A stretch of DNA of 64,000 nucleotides, from NCBI GenBank assembly GCA_025454875.1, contig JALONP010000001.1, positions 186,001-250,000 of the forward strand, read 5' to 3'. The position numbers and the translations under genes were made by a program. Below the pieces are notes generated by a model, which did no database searches, was not told the DNA's origin, and worked only from the letters and a program-made list of their open reading frames with translations. Within the stretch, counting starts at the first letter, position 1, and each line of letters begins with the position of its first letter. Shown here piece after piece: positions 51,857 to 60,946 of the stretch. This DNA is from Bacteroidia bacterium (GTDB taxonomy: Bacteria; Bacteroidota; Bacteroidia; UKL13-3).

Positions 51857-52537
51857 ATGAAATATACTACGCTACTAATTGCAACTGTTGCCCTTATAAC
51901 AGCATGTAAACATGAGCCGGAGTTGCCTAAAAACATTCCTACGCCCGCACCTACACCAATTGATACACCGGCAAATCCTCCAGTGAACGACTCCGTTTGT
52001 TTCAATACCGAAATACAACCCTTGTTTAACAGCAGTTGTGCCTATGCAGGCTGCCACGATGCCGTTACACAAGCAGATGGCTACCAGTTTACCAGCTACA
52101 CCAATATCCGAAACCAAGTTGTGCCTTTTCAGGTAAACAGTGGAAAAGTAATGCGCGCAATCAAAGAAACTGACCCTGACAAAAGGATGCCTCCAGGTGG
52201 CCCGCTTTCTCAAAACCAAATTGCACTGCTTGAAAAATGGATTAACCAAGGTGCTTTAAACCGCAATTGCAATCCCAATACATGCGATACCCAAACGGTG
52301 ACTTACGCGGTTCAAATAGCAAGCATTGTTCAAACCAACTGTCTTGGATGCCATGCCTCACAGCCTCCACTCTTAAATAACTACACACAAGTAAAACAAG
52401 CAGTACAAAGCGGCAATCTGATTGCTAGCATTAAACACCAAGCAGGTGTTTCGGCTATGCCTAAAAACCAAGTGGCACTGTCTTTTTGTAAAATTCGTAC
52501 ATTTGAAAAATGGGTTGAACAAAATTATTTACCTTAA
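51857..52537 (+). CDS. Lipoprotein with two cytochrome-c-like motifs (CX4CH and CXXCH)
   Basis: A protein of 226 residues with a lipoprotein signal (TLLIATVALITACKHEPE). FNSSCAYAGCHDA is CX4CH and TNCLGCHASQPP is CXXCH, so two haems may be attached. The stretch KRMPPGGPLSQNQIALLEKWI is common to 'cytochrome c-like' domains of Bacteroidota and Planctomycetes; the second half repeats the pattern in shorter form. It is probably an outer-membrane or periplasmic electron carrier. The gene lies four bases after mlaF and 14 before another haem-motif gene. Confidence 0.8.
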   Translation: MKYTTLLIATVALITACKHEPELPKNIPTPAPTPIDTPANPPVNDSVCFNTEIQPLFNSSCAYAGCHDAVTQADGYQFTSYTNIRNQVVPFQVNSGKVMRAIKETDPDKRMPPGGPLSQNQIALLEKWINQGALNRNCNPNTCDTQTVTYAVQIASIVQTNCLGCHASQPPLLNNYTQVKQAVQSGNLIASIKHQAGVSAMPKNQVALSFCKIRTFEKWVEQNYLP

Positions 52538-52551
52538 CCCAATTTGCCTTT

Positions 52552-53028
52552 ATGAAGCGACACCATTTGATTCGTAATTTCCTTTTTGCATTTATAGTGC
52601 TTGCAATATCTTGCAGCCATTACGATGAGCTAATGACCAAAGGAGCTCAAAGTGAAACGGGTGGAGACGAAAGTCATAACTCAGGTCAAAACTGCATGCA
52701 ATGCCATAATCAAAATGGCAACGAGGCCGTTCGTGAAGGGGGTTGGTGGAATATTGCCGGAACCGTTTTTGAAAAACAAAACGAAACTGCGCAAGATGGC
52801 TTTATTCAATTATGGACAGGGCCAAACCAAACAGGAGCTTTGGTTTATGAACTACCAATAGACAAGCTGGGTAATTTTTACACCGCTAAAATTGTTGATT
52901 TTAAAGGTGGATTTTATCCTGTATTGTTAGATAAAGACAAAAAAATGGAGAAAAAAATGGGCTCTCGCATACAAACTGGAGCCTGCAACAGTTGCCATGG
53001 TATCACAACTTCTGTTATTTCTTTTTAA
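52552..53028 (+). CDS. Lipoprotein with two CXXCH motifs
   Basis: A protein of 158 residues with a lipobox (FAFIVLAISCSHYDE). QNCMQCHNQNGN and ACNSCHGITT are two CXXCH sites, near the N- and C-ends. The middle (GGWWNIAGTVFEKQ, GFIQLWTGPNQTG) looks like a small beta-sandwich. A di-haem electron carrier is likely, family name unknown to me. It sits in the middle of the cytochrome-barrel cluster, with 5 to 14 bases to each neighbour. Confidence 0.75.
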   Translation: MKRHHLIRNFLFAFIVLAISCSHYDELMTKGAQSETGGDESHNSGQNCMQCHNQNGNEAVREGGWWNIAGTVFEKQNETAQDGFIQLWTGPNQTGALVYELPIDKLGNFYTAKIVDFKGGFYPVLLDKDKKMEKKMGSRIQTGACNSCHGITTSVISF

Positions 53029-53032
53029 GAAT

Positions 53033-53404
53033 ATGAAAAAAACAATTCAGACCACATTGACCCTATTGGGTTTTATTTTGTTCCTTACTGGATGTTATTA
53101 CGATAACGAACAAGAACTTTATCCGAACACCTCCAATACTAATCAAACGGATACCGGAACTGTTTCTTACACTGCCACAATTCAACCACTAATGGCAAGC
53201 AATTGTGCTACTCCCAGTTGCCATGCAGCCGGTGCACAAGCACCTAATTTAAGTACTTACCAAGGGGTGTTTAATGCACGTGAGCGGGTAAATGCAAGGG
53301 CTGTTAATTTAAATCCGACTCCAATGCCTCCATCAGGCGCCATGAGCCAACAAAATAGGAATGCATTAAGCAAATGGATAGCTGCTGGCGCACTTAACAA
53401 TTAA
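53033..53404 (+). CDS. Small cytochrome-c-like lipoprotein with CX4CH
   Basis: A lipoprotein of 123 residues (MKKTIQTTLTLLGFILFLTG then Cys). SNCATPSCHAAGAQ is a CX4CH site, and MPPSGAMSQQNRNALSKWI is the conserved distal part with a methionine that could ligate haem. It is a one-domain version of the first half of the protein at 51857. I use ATG 53033; the longer in-frame start lies in the previous gene. Confidence 0.78.
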   Translation: MKKTIQTTLTLLGFILFLTGCYYDNEQELYPNTSNTNQTDTGTVSYTATIQPLMASNCATPSCHAAGAQAPNLSTYQGVFNARERVNARAVNLNPTPMPPSGAMSQQNRNALSKWIAAGALNN

Positions 53405-53411
53405 TACGATT

Positions 53412-54305
53412 ATGATAAAAAAAATATTCGCTTACGGTTTAATCCTTTGTGCAGCACAGGCATTGGCGCAAGATGATTTGTTAAACATGTTGCAACAAGA
53501 AACGCCCGCAAAACCAACACCCGTTTACGCCACGTTTAAATCAACGCGCGTTATTAATTTACAGAGCAACGAGAATATGAAAGCCAAGCATCTCGATTTT
53601 AGGATTCAACATCGTTTTGGTCCAATTGAAAATGGGGCTTATGATTTGTTTGGTTTAGATGGTGCAGTTATTCGATTGGGATTTGAATATGGTATCACCG
53701 ATAGGTTAATGGTAGGAATTGGTAGAAGCACTGTCCAAAAAGCTTATGATGGTTTTGTAAAATACCAACTCTTGCAGCAGCAAAAAAATGGAATGCCTAT
53801 TGGGCTTACGCTTTTTGGCAGCACCGCAATCAACACAATTGAATGGGCAGACCCTACTCGAAACAACTTGTTTACCTCAAGGTTATCGTATGTTGCCCAA
53901 GCCATTGTTACCCGTAAAATGAACGATGCCATTTCATTATTGGTAAGTCCTACAATGGTACATTACAATTTGGTGCCAGACAAACAAACACCGAACGATG
54001 TTTTTGCAATCGGCATTGGCGCATCTATTCGGTTAAGCAGGAGCATTCGTTTCACCGCAGAGTATATACCACGTTTAAACGGACGCGATTTACCCAAACA
54101 ACCGAATGGAGATCCATCATATTCAGATGCAATTGCATTTGGTGTAGATATTGAAACTGGAGGTCACGTATTTCAACTTCATTTTACCAATGCTACCGGC
54201 CTAATCGAACAACAATTTATTGCCCGGAATGCAAATCCGATTGTAGGTTCACAATTGCGTTTCGGATTTAATATTTCACGAACATTCTCATTCGACAAAC
54301 ACTAG
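53412..54305 (+). CDS. DUF5777-type outer-membrane beta-barrel protein
   Basis: A protein of 297 residues with a signal peptide ending near ALAQ. After a short linker (PAKPTPVYATFKSTRVI) come ten or more alternating strands (HLDFRIQHRFGP, VIRLGFEYGITDRLMVGIGR, VFQLHFTNATGL), ending in aromatic NISRTFSFDKH. It matches the DUF5777 beta-barrel family, often found next to c-type cytochrome lipoproteins. It may form a pore that lets haem lipoproteins contact the outside (inference). It ends 11 bases before the convergent YihY gene. Confidence 0.82.
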   Translation: MIKKIFAYGLILCAAQALAQDDLLNMLQQETPAKPTPVYATFKSTRVINLQSNENMKAKHLDFRIQHRFGPIENGAYDLFGLDGAVIRLGFEYGITDRLMVGIGRSTVQKAYDGFVKYQLLQQQKNGMPIGLTLFGSTAINTIEWADPTRNNLFTSRLSYVAQAIVTRKMNDAISLLVSPTMVHYNLVPDKQTPNDVFAIGIGASIRLSRSIRFTAEYIPRLNGRDLPKQPNGDPSYSDAIAFGVDIETGGHVFQLHFTNATGLIEQQFIARNANPIVGSQLRFGFNISRTFSFDKH

Positions 54306-54316
54306 AAGGAGTTAAT

Positions 54317-55354
54317 TTACCCATTGCTTGAAGGAGTTTCGTCTTCTTCAAAATGTGTTTTTAAGTACACAACCGTATTGGCCTTAATAACTTTGCCTTT
54401 GCGCAATTGAGCAACTGCTTTTTCAATAACCACATTGAGTTCGTATCCGAGCAGTAAGATGTAAGTGTTGATGTAAATTAACAACATTATAACAACCAAA
54501 GCACCAATTGATCCATACACTTTATTGTACGCATTAAACGAATTTACATACATCGAAAAAAAGTAGGTTGTGAGTAAAGTAACAGCGCAAGCAAAGACAG
54601 AACCGGGGGTAATAAAACGCCATTTGCTGTTTTTACTTGGAGCGAAATAATAAATAACTGAAATGATGGTGAGGATAATCAAGACCACCACACCATTGTT
54701 TACGATGGACAACAAAGCAGGTGTTATTTTAGATGGGAAATATTTAAGGTGATCAAACCATTTAATAAGCCAATTACCAGCAGTAAGTAACAGCACCGAA
54801 ACAAGTACCAGGGTATATACGATGAAGGATAAAATGATGGCTATTGAGCGTTGCTTCCAAAAACTACGTGTTTCTTTTTCTTTACCATATTTGTTTAATG
54901 TGTTCATTAACGAATGAAACCCATTGGTACTAAAATAGATTGCCAATACAAACCCTACAGATAAAAGACCACCCCGCTGATGTTTTAAGATATCGAGCAA
55001 GGTAGATTTGATAATTTGGAACGCATTTTTAGGAATAATGCCTTGCAACAACACTAAAATTTCATCAGGTGATTGCTTGAGCGGCAAATACGCAATTAAC
55101 GTAAAAAAGAAAATGGCTGTTGGAAACAACGAAAGGAAAAACGTGAACGATAAGGCCGATGAGCGCATATGTAAATCACGCGAATCAACCCACCGTATAA
55201 AAAACTCGAATACTGAATACCATGAAATTTCTTTGTAACCTGGAAATGCTTTACGCTGCATAAACGCAATCGCGCCTTTTGAAAAGCGGCTCCGTATGAA
55301 CCAACCAGCTATATTAAACTGAAAAGGTTTGCGTATGCGTTTGGGTAAATTCAT
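54317..55354 (-). CDS. YihY/BrkB family membrane protein
   Basis: A protein of 345 residues with six membrane helices. ALSFTFFLSLFPTAIFFFTL and YGSIGALVVIMLLIYINTYI with LLLGYELNVVIEKA are typical. The family was once called ribonuclease BN in error; its function is still unclear, possibly transport. It overlaps the thioesterase gene upstream by four bases. Confidence 0.9.
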   Translation of the reverse strand: MNLPKRIRKPFQFNIAGWFIRSRFSKGAIAFMQRKAFPGYKEISWYSVFEFFIRWVDSRDLHMRSSALSFTFFLSLFPTAIFFFTLIAYLPLKQSPDEILVLLQGIIPKNAFQIIKSTLLDILKHQRGGLLSVGFVLAIYFSTNGFHSLMNTLNKYGKEKETRSFWKQRSIAIILSFIVYTLVLVSVLLLTAGNWLIKWFDHLKYFPSKITPALLSIVNNGVVVLIILTIISVIYYFAPSKNSKWRFITPGSVFACAVTLLTTYFFSMYVNSFNAYNKVYGSIGALVVIMLLIYINTYILLLGYELNVVIEKAVAQLRKGKVIKANTVVYLKTHFEEDETPSSNG

Positions 55355-55758
55355 TTAAAAAAAGTACTGAATTTTTCATACAGTTCAGCAGGACACTTCA
55401 CTGGGCGTTGTGTTTTCATATCCACAAAAACCAACGTAGAACTACCACTCGATAAAAACTCCCCTACTTCATTAAACACCTCATAATCGAGTACAATTTT
55501 AACTGTAGGTAGGGTCTTTAGCGAGGTACGAATGGTTAACAACTCATCATAGGTTGCAGGTTTCTTGTAATTCATCACCAATTGCACAACTGGCATCATC
55601 ACACCTGCCTTTTCTAAATTTTTGTACGATACTCCTATTTGGCGCAATGCATCGGTTCTTGCTTCTTCAAAATAAAGTGCATAATTGCCATGGTATACAA
55701 CGCCCATTTGGTCGGTTTCACCATACCGAACGCGAATGCGGGTTTCAGTTACCATCAT
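55351..55758 (-). CDS. YbgC-like acyl-CoA thioesterase (4HBT fold)
   Basis: A hot-dog-fold thioesterase of 135 residues. ETRIRVRYGETDQMGVVYHGNY and YFEEARTDALRQIGVSY hold the catalytic Asp and the HGNY motif of 4-hydroxybenzoyl-CoA/YbgC thioesterases. It hydrolyses acyl-CoA or a similar thioester. It overlaps the YihY gene by four bases and follows lhgO by three, so the three form one transcript. Start is ATG 55758 or 55755. Confidence 0.93.
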   Translation of the reverse strand: MMVTETRIRVRYGETDQMGVVYHGNYALYFEEARTDALRQIGVSYKNLEKAGVMMPVVQLVMNYKKPATYDELLTIRTSLKTLPTVKIVLDYEVFNEVGEFLSSGSSTLVFVDMKTQRPVKCPAELYEKFSTFFK

Positions 55759-55761
55759 GGC

Positions 55762-56958
55762 TTAAAAATGTTTAACCACCATTTGTGCAATGGTTGTACC
55801 TATCGACAAACTTGAGGTTGCTGCTGGTGAAGGTGCATTTAAAATATGAATAGCTTTAGGCTTTTCGATGATTTTAAAATCGTCAAGCAAACCTCCTTCT
55901 TTGTCGCATGCTTGCGCACGCACTCCAGCTTCTGCCGGAATTAAATCATCCTCTTGAACTTCAGGAATAAATTTTCTTAAGGCGTTGGTAAATGCTGTTT
56001 TGCTAAACGAACGGTAAAACTCACCAATGCCTGTTTTCCAATACTTGGTAGCCACTTTTTGAAATCCTGGCCATGTGAGCGACTCCATTAACTCTGCAAA
56101 ATCAACATCACTTTTATGGTAACCTTCTCTTTTGAATGCAAACACTGCATTAGGTCCAGCTTCTACCCCACCATCAATCATGCGGGTAAAATGCACTCCC
56201 AAAAATGGGAAATTCGGATCAGGAACTGGGTAAATAAGGTTCTTAACCAAATACCTTTTTTCAGGCTTGAGCATGTAATACTCTCCTCGAAAAGGAATGA
56301 TACGGGTATCCATTTTTTCACCAGCCATTTGAGCTACTTTATCACAATACAATCCTGCACAGTTCACAAGCAGCTTTGTTTCAAAAACACGTTGGGCAGT
56401 ATGCACTTCTACTGTATTTTCATGCTCTACAATATCTTCTGCCTTGTGGTTGGTAAATATATGCCCGCCCCATTTGCTCACCCACTCACCAAGCTTAATG
56501 CACACCTCTGTGTAATCAATAATTCCTGTGTATGGCACATGTACTGCGCGTAGTCCGCGCATATGAGGTTCGTAATTTGCAATCTCATCTTGCTCCACAT
56601 ATTTAATTTTGGTGAGTCCGTTCTCTATGCCTCGCTTGTAAATATTTTCAAGCAAAGGCAACTCCCAAGGTTCAGTAGCCACAATAAGCTTTCCGCATAA
56701 ATCATATGGAATCTTGTTTTCATCACAAAATGCGAGCAATTGCTGATATCCCTGAATACAGTTTTGTGCCTTTAAACTACCCGGCTTATAATAAATTCCT
56801 GAATGAATAACACCGCTATTATGACCTGTTTGATGAGCAGCCAACACATCCTCTTTTTCAATTACTGCTAATTTAAACTCAGGATTTGATTTTAATATTG
56901 AGTAAGCACTTGCCAATCCTACAATTCCACCACCAATAATTACAACATCGTATTTCAT
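55762..56958 (-). CDS. lhgO: L-2-hydroxyglutarate oxidase
   Basis: An FAD oxidoreductase of 398 residues. KYDVVIIGGGIVGLASAYSI binds FAD; QTGHNSGVIHSGIYYKPGSL is the hallmark of LhgO/L2HGDH. VPYTGIIDYTEVC and FPFLGVHFTRMIDGGVEAGP are family blocks. It oxidises L-2-hydroxyglutarate to 2-oxoglutarate, passing electrons to the quinone pool. I use ATG 56958 because the FAD motif begins there; eight codons upstream are also open. Confidence 0.94.
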   Translation of the reverse strand: MKYDVVIIGGGIVGLASAYSILKSNPEFKLAVIEKEDVLAAHQTGHNSGVIHSGIYYKPGSLKAQNCIQGYQQLLAFCDENKIPYDLCGKLIVATEPWELPLLENIYKRGIENGLTKIKYVEQDEIANYEPHMRGLRAVHVPYTGIIDYTEVCIKLGEWVSKWGGHIFTNHKAEDIVEHENTVEVHTAQRVFETKLLVNCAGLYCDKVAQMAGEKMDTRIIPFRGEYYMLKPEKRYLVKNLIYPVPDPNFPFLGVHFTRMIDGGVEAGPNAVFAFKREGYHKSDVDFAELMESLTWPGFQKVATKYWKTGIGEFYRSFSKTAFTNALRKFIPEVQEDDLIPAEAGVRAQACDKEGGLLDDFKIIEKPKAIHILNAPSPAATSSLSIGTTIAQMVVKHF

Positions 56959-57029
56959 GTAACTGTTTAAATAAAGTCGCAAAATACAGCTTACATGCAG
57001 CTAATCAAAAAAAATCAGTTTACAAAAAT

Positions 57030-57575
57030 CTAATCAAATATAACATACGGAACATTTTGGATAATACCGTTGGTAACCTTAATGGTATCGCTAGGTTGTT
57101 TGACCAATATTGCATTAAAGGTACCTGAAACGGTTTTAGCCAAGGTATCACAAGCAGTAATATTTACGCTCCCACTAATACCTGAATAGGTTATATTGCC
57201 TTCGTTCGTTTCATACGAAAACTGAGCTGATTGGCTTGACCCATTTAAGGTGTAACTGCGTATGGCAATTCCATTGCCATCAATACCCGATGAAATATCT
57301 TTTACAGATACCAACAAGCGTTTGTTATCACTTGAACTGGCATTTACATCCATTCGTTTAAATGGACCTGTATCAATTCCTTTCACCAAAGCTGTTACAT
57401 TGATACGCGCCTTCCATGTATTTCCATTTAGGTTAGCTGAGTATGTATATGCTGGAGCGTTGGGTTGATTCGGATCTGGTACACCATCATCTGTATCGGG
57501 TTGGCAAGAATTCAGTATGGCTAATGATGCAAGCATACTTATTAAAACTACTTGTTTGGTTGAAATACATTTCAT
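57030..57575 (-). CDS. DUF6252-like lipoprotein
   Basis: A lipoprotein of 181 residues (VVLISMLASLAILNSCQPD, Cys at ~24). The C-terminal ~130 residues (AYTYSANLNGNTWKARINVT, GISGSVNITACDTLAKTVSG) match the DUF6252 lipoprotein pattern of Bacteroidota. Function unknown. I use ATG 57575; longer starts lie in the divergent intergenic region. A near-perfect promoter lies right against the start codon, so the message is probably leaderless. Confidence 0.75.
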   Translation of the reverse strand: MKCISTKQVVLISMLASLAILNSCQPDTDDGVPDPNQPNAPAYTYSANLNGNTWKARINVTALVKGIDTGPFKRMDVNASSSDNKRLLVSVKDISSGIDGNGIAIRSYTLNGSSQSAQFSYETNEGNITYSGISGSVNITACDTLAKTVSGTFNAILVKQPSDTIKVTNGIIQNVPYVIFD

Positions 57576-57580
57576 ACAAC

Positions 57581-57611
57581 CAAACATACACAATCGGCTT
57601 TTGCAATTCAA
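57581..57611 (-). promoter_or_regulatory. Promoter abutting the DUF6252-like gene
   Basis: On the minus strand TTG (57609-57611), a 20-base spacer and TATGTTTG (57581-57588), an exact minus-7 box. It ends five bases before the start codon at 57575, so transcription would begin at or next to the ATG. Confidence 0.55.
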
Positions 57612-57689
57612 GCAGCTGTTTATTTGTGTATAACTCATTTTTTTGTGAAACACACACGAGGTTACCTTGCTTAGGTAAATAAGCGACTC

Positions 57690-59027
57690 ATGCGTGTACA
57701 TTTTATTTCAATTGGTGGAGCGGTAATGCACAACCTTGCTTTGGCATTGCATCATAAGGGGTATCAAATAACTGGTTCAGATGACGAAATTTATGAACCT
57801 GCCAAGTCAAGACTTGCGAAGGCTGGATTATTACCAACTGAATTGGGGTGGCATCACGAACGAATCGATACCCATTTGGATGCAATTGTACTTGGGATGC
57901 ATGCTCGAAAAGACAATCCAGAATTGCTCAAAGCCCAATCGCTTGGAATTCGCATATACTCATTTCCTGAGTACATGTACGAGCAAACCAAAGATAAAAA
58001 ACGTATTGTTATTGGTGGGAGTCACGGCAAAACAAGCACCACAGCAATGATTTTGTATGCGCTTAAATACCATCAATTCAAATTTGATTATTTGGTAGGC
58101 AGTTTGATTGATGGTTTTGATACCATGGTTGGAATTGATCCTAGCAGCAAGATTGCCGTATTTGAAGGCGATGAATACTTAAACTCAGCGTTAGACCCAA
58201 GACCTAAATTTCATATTTACAAAGCAGATGTTGGCATAATTACAGGTATTGCATGGGACCATATAAACGTGTTTCCAACTTATGAAAACTACCTTGAACA
58301 GTTTGCCATATTCATTAACGATTTGCCAGATACAGGAACATTGATTTATTGTGCCGATGACCCTGAAGTAAAAAAATTGTGCGAGTCGGCTCCTGTGATT
58401 GCCCATCAAAAAATACCTTACCAAACCCCAGCGTTTAAAATAGAAAATGGCCAAACAATTGTTCAATTTTCGAAGGGTTGGACAGCCCTGCAAATATTTG
58501 GTTTGCATAACCTGCAAAACATGATGGCTGCAAAATACGCTTGTATGGAAGCAGGTTTAACAGAAGCACAATTTGAAGAAGCAATGGTGCATTTTAAAGG
58601 AACAGCTAAACGACTGGAAGTAATTGCTCAAAAACCCAACTCCACCATTTACCGGGATTTTGCACACGCTCCTTCCAAATTAAAAGCAACCATCAATGCA
58701 GTAAAACAATTGCACCCTGAACGCAAATTGATTGCCGCTTACGAATTGCATACATTCAGCAGTTTGAACAAAGCATTTTTACCTCAGTATCATCATACAA
58801 TGAGTGAAGCAACTGTGAAAGCGGTATTGTTTAGCCCTAAAACATTGGAAATGAAAAAAATGCCAACCTTAACCATCGAAGAAGTTGCAACTGCATTTGG
58901 AAAAGGTGTGAACGTGTTTACCAATAAGGAAGAACTACATCAATGGATTCAACAACAATATACCGAGAATGAAGATATTTTGCTGATGAGCAGCGGCACA
59001 TTTGATGGTATGAAGACCGATTTTTAA
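57690..59027 (+). CDS. mpl: UDP-N-acetylmuramate:tripeptide ligase (Mpl family)
   Basis: A Mur ligase of 445 residues. It starts with a MurC-like Rossmann part (FISIGGAVMHNLALALHHKG), then the P-loop VIGGSHGKTSTTAMI, then AVFEGDEYLNSALDPRPKF. The EGDEY variant, with VFEGDEYLNS, separates Mpl from MurC. It ligates recycled L-Ala-gamma-D-Glu-mDAP to UDP-MurNAc. Bacteroidota carry this in addition to MurC, so I keep the Mpl call but not with full certainty. An inverted repeat (TTACCT at 57662, AGGTAA at 57673) lies 12 bases before the ATG. Confidence 0.87.
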   Translation: MRVHFISIGGAVMHNLALALHHKGYQITGSDDEIYEPAKSRLAKAGLLPTELGWHHERIDTHLDAIVLGMHARKDNPELLKAQSLGIRIYSFPEYMYEQTKDKKRIVIGGSHGKTSTTAMILYALKYHQFKFDYLVGSLIDGFDTMVGIDPSSKIAVFEGDEYLNSALDPRPKFHIYKADVGIITGIAWDHINVFPTYENYLEQFAIFINDLPDTGTLIYCADDPEVKKLCESAPVIAHQKIPYQTPAFKIENGQTIVQFSKGWTALQIFGLHNLQNMMAAKYACMEAGLTEAQFEEAMVHFKGTAKRLEVIAQKPNSTIYRDFAHAPSKLKATINAVKQLHPERKLIAAYELHTFSSLNKAFLPQYHHTMSEATVKAVLFSPKTLEMKKMPTLTIEEVATAFGKGVNVFTNKEELHQWIQQQYTENEDILLMSSGTFDGMKTDF

Positions 59028-59043
59028 CACCTACTTTTGCCAA

Positions 59044-59982
59044 GTGAACACAACCCAACCACTTTTGGTTTGCATAATGGGGCCAACTGCTTCGGGCAAA
59101 ACTGCAGTTGCTATTGAAGTGGCCAAGGCCTTAGGAACCGAAATTATTTCGGCCGATGCAAGGCAGTTCTATGCTGAAATACCAATAGGCACAGCACAAC
59201 CCAGTACTGCCGAACTCCAAATGGCGCCACACCATTTAATTGGGCATTTATCTGTTTCGCAAACATACACAGCAGGCGATTTTGAGCGCGATGTATTAAA
59301 GCTACTGGAACAATTGTTTAAACAACACCAAGTTGTTGTGCTGGTTGGTGGCTCGGGCTTATACGTAAAAGCCGTATATGAAGGATTGCATGCGTTGCCG
59401 CTAGGTGACGAAAACTTGCGTACAGAACTCCATGCATTATTTGCCCAAAAGGGCATCGAAGCATTGCAACAAGAACTCCTCAAAGTTGACCCTTCTAGGC
59501 TGGAAAAAATAGATGCACAAAACCCGCAACGTTTGATGCGTGCAATTGAAATTGCCAAAGCCAATCAAGGTTCATTTGAAGGCTTAATAACGACACCAAA
59601 AGCAGAACGCCCCTTTCGGATTTTAAAAGTCGCACTCAACCCCAAGCGAGAACTACTCTACAATCGAATCAATAATAGGGTACTTGATATGGTAGCCAAC
59701 GGACTTGAGCAAGAAGCTGCAGCGATGGTTCCGTTTAAAGAAAACTACGCACTCAAAACAGTTGGGTACAAAGAGTGGTTTGAATATTTTGAAGGTGCTT
59801 TCAACCGCATACAAACCATTGAACGGATTCAGCAACACACCCGCAATTATGCAAAAAAACAGGTAACATGGTTGCGAAGAGAAAAGGACCTTATTTGGAT
59901 TGAAAATGAAAATCCTGCAGAACAAATTATGCAACTGGTAGCGCAGCAATTGACCTCACCAAACCCGGACCTTGGTAAATAA
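59044..59982 (+). CDS. miaA: tRNA dimethylallyltransferase
   Basis: An enzyme of 312 residues with GPTASGKTAVAIEVAKA (P-loop), IISADARQFYAEIPIGTAQP and VVLVGGSGLYVKAVYEGL, the MiaA blocks. It adds dimethylallyl to A37 of tRNAs reading UNN codons. It begins at a GTG (59044) 16 bases after mpl; no in-frame ATG lies before the P-loop. Its last 56 coding bases overlap the convergent pyrD. Confidence 0.95.
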   Translation: MNTTQPLLVCIMGPTASGKTAVAIEVAKALGTEIISADARQFYAEIPIGTAQPSTAELQMAPHHLIGHLSVSQTYTAGDFERDVLKLLEQLFKQHQVVVLVGGSGLYVKAVYEGLHALPLGDENLRTELHALFAQKGIEALQQELLKVDPSRLEKIDAQNPQRLMRAIEIAKANQGSFEGLITTPKAERPFRILKVALNPKRELLYNRINNRVLDMVANGLEQEAAAMVPFKENYALKTVGYKEWFEYFEGAFNRIQTIERIQQHTRNYAKKQVTWLRREKDLIWIENENPAEQIMQLVAQQLTSPNPDLGK

Positions 59983-60946
59983 ATCCAGTGTACAATTGAA
60001 CTATCGTTGCCCCTGCTTCTATTTTTGCATGCGCAGCATTTTTGGTATCAATGCCTCCAACACCTATCAATGGAATATTGCCATTGCTTTTTTGGTAAAT
60101 GTATCGAAGAACTTGCGTAGAATGGGTATGCAAAATTTTTCCACTCAATCCTCCAGCACCAATAGCTTCAATTGTGGCTTGATCTGTTTGCAAATTAGCC
60201 CTGCTGATGGTAGTATTGGTTGCTACAATTCCTTCAATTCCCGATTGCTGTACAATATCAACCACATCATCCAACTGCGATTCGGTTAAATCAGGCGCAA
60301 TCTTTAGCAAGATTGGCTTGGTTTCAGATTTTAATTTACGCAAGGCAACCAATGCCGACAAAATAGCGAGCAAAGGTCCTTTTTCTTGCAAGGCTCTCAA
60401 GTTCGGAGTATTAGGAGAACTTACATTTACTACAAAATAATCGACATACGGATACAGTTTTTCGAAACAAATTTCATAGTCACGTTGTGCATCCTCGTTT
60501 GGCGTGGTTTTGTTTTTCCCAATATTACCGCCAACAACCAACCCTTTGGGCCTATATTGCAAGCGCTTCACAATTGCATCAGCACCATCATTGTTAAATC
60601 CCATTCTGTTGATAATAGCTTTGTCCTTAAGGAGCCTAAATAGCCTGGGTTTATCATTGCCAGGCTGCGGCTTGGGTGTAACAGTCCCTATCTCCACACT
60701 TCCAAACCCAAGGCATTGAAAAACGTCAAGGTAAGCAGCGTTTTTATCAAAACCAGCTGCAAGCCCCACTCTGTTTGGGAATTCAATTCCCAAAAAAGTT
60801 ACAGGGTTGTGTACATAAAAAAGCCTTTTCACAAGCCACTTTATTCCAGGTACTTTTAAAAAAAAGTTAAACACGTTGAGTGTGAAATAATGCGCAGTTT
60901 CGGCAGGCATCAAAAATAAACACCTGACTATGAGTTTGTAAATCAT
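59927..60946 (-). CDS. pyrD: Dihydroorotate dehydrogenase (quinone), class 2
   Basis: An FMN enzyme of 339 residues. The N-terminal helices (MIYKLIVRCLFLMPAETAH) lie on the membrane as in class 2 DHODs. NRVGLAAGFDKNAAYLDVF, FGSVEIGTVTPKPQPGNDKP and VNVSSPNTPNLRALQEK carry FMN and orotate contacts, with the serine base (SSPNTPNLR) of class 2. It feeds electrons to quinone in pyrimidine synthesis. Its C-terminal coding end overlaps miaA by 56 bases on the other strand. Confidence 0.95.
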   Translation of the reverse strand: MIYKLIVRCLFLMPAETAHYFTLNVFNFFLKVPGIKWLVKRLFYVHNPVTFLGIEFPNRVGLAAGFDKNAAYLDVFQCLGFGSVEIGTVTPKPQPGNDKPRLFRLLKDKAIINRMGFNNDGADAIVKRLQYRPKGLVVGGNIGKNKTTPNEDAQRDYEICFEKLYPYVDYFVVNVSSPNTPNLRALQEKGPLLAILSALVALRKLKSETKPILLKIAPDLTESQLDDVVDIVQQSGIEGIVATNTTISRANLQTDQATIEAIGAGGLSGKILHTHSTQVLRYIYQKSNGNIPLIGVGGIDTKNAAHAKIEAGATIVQLYTGFIYQGPGLVRSIAALPVA

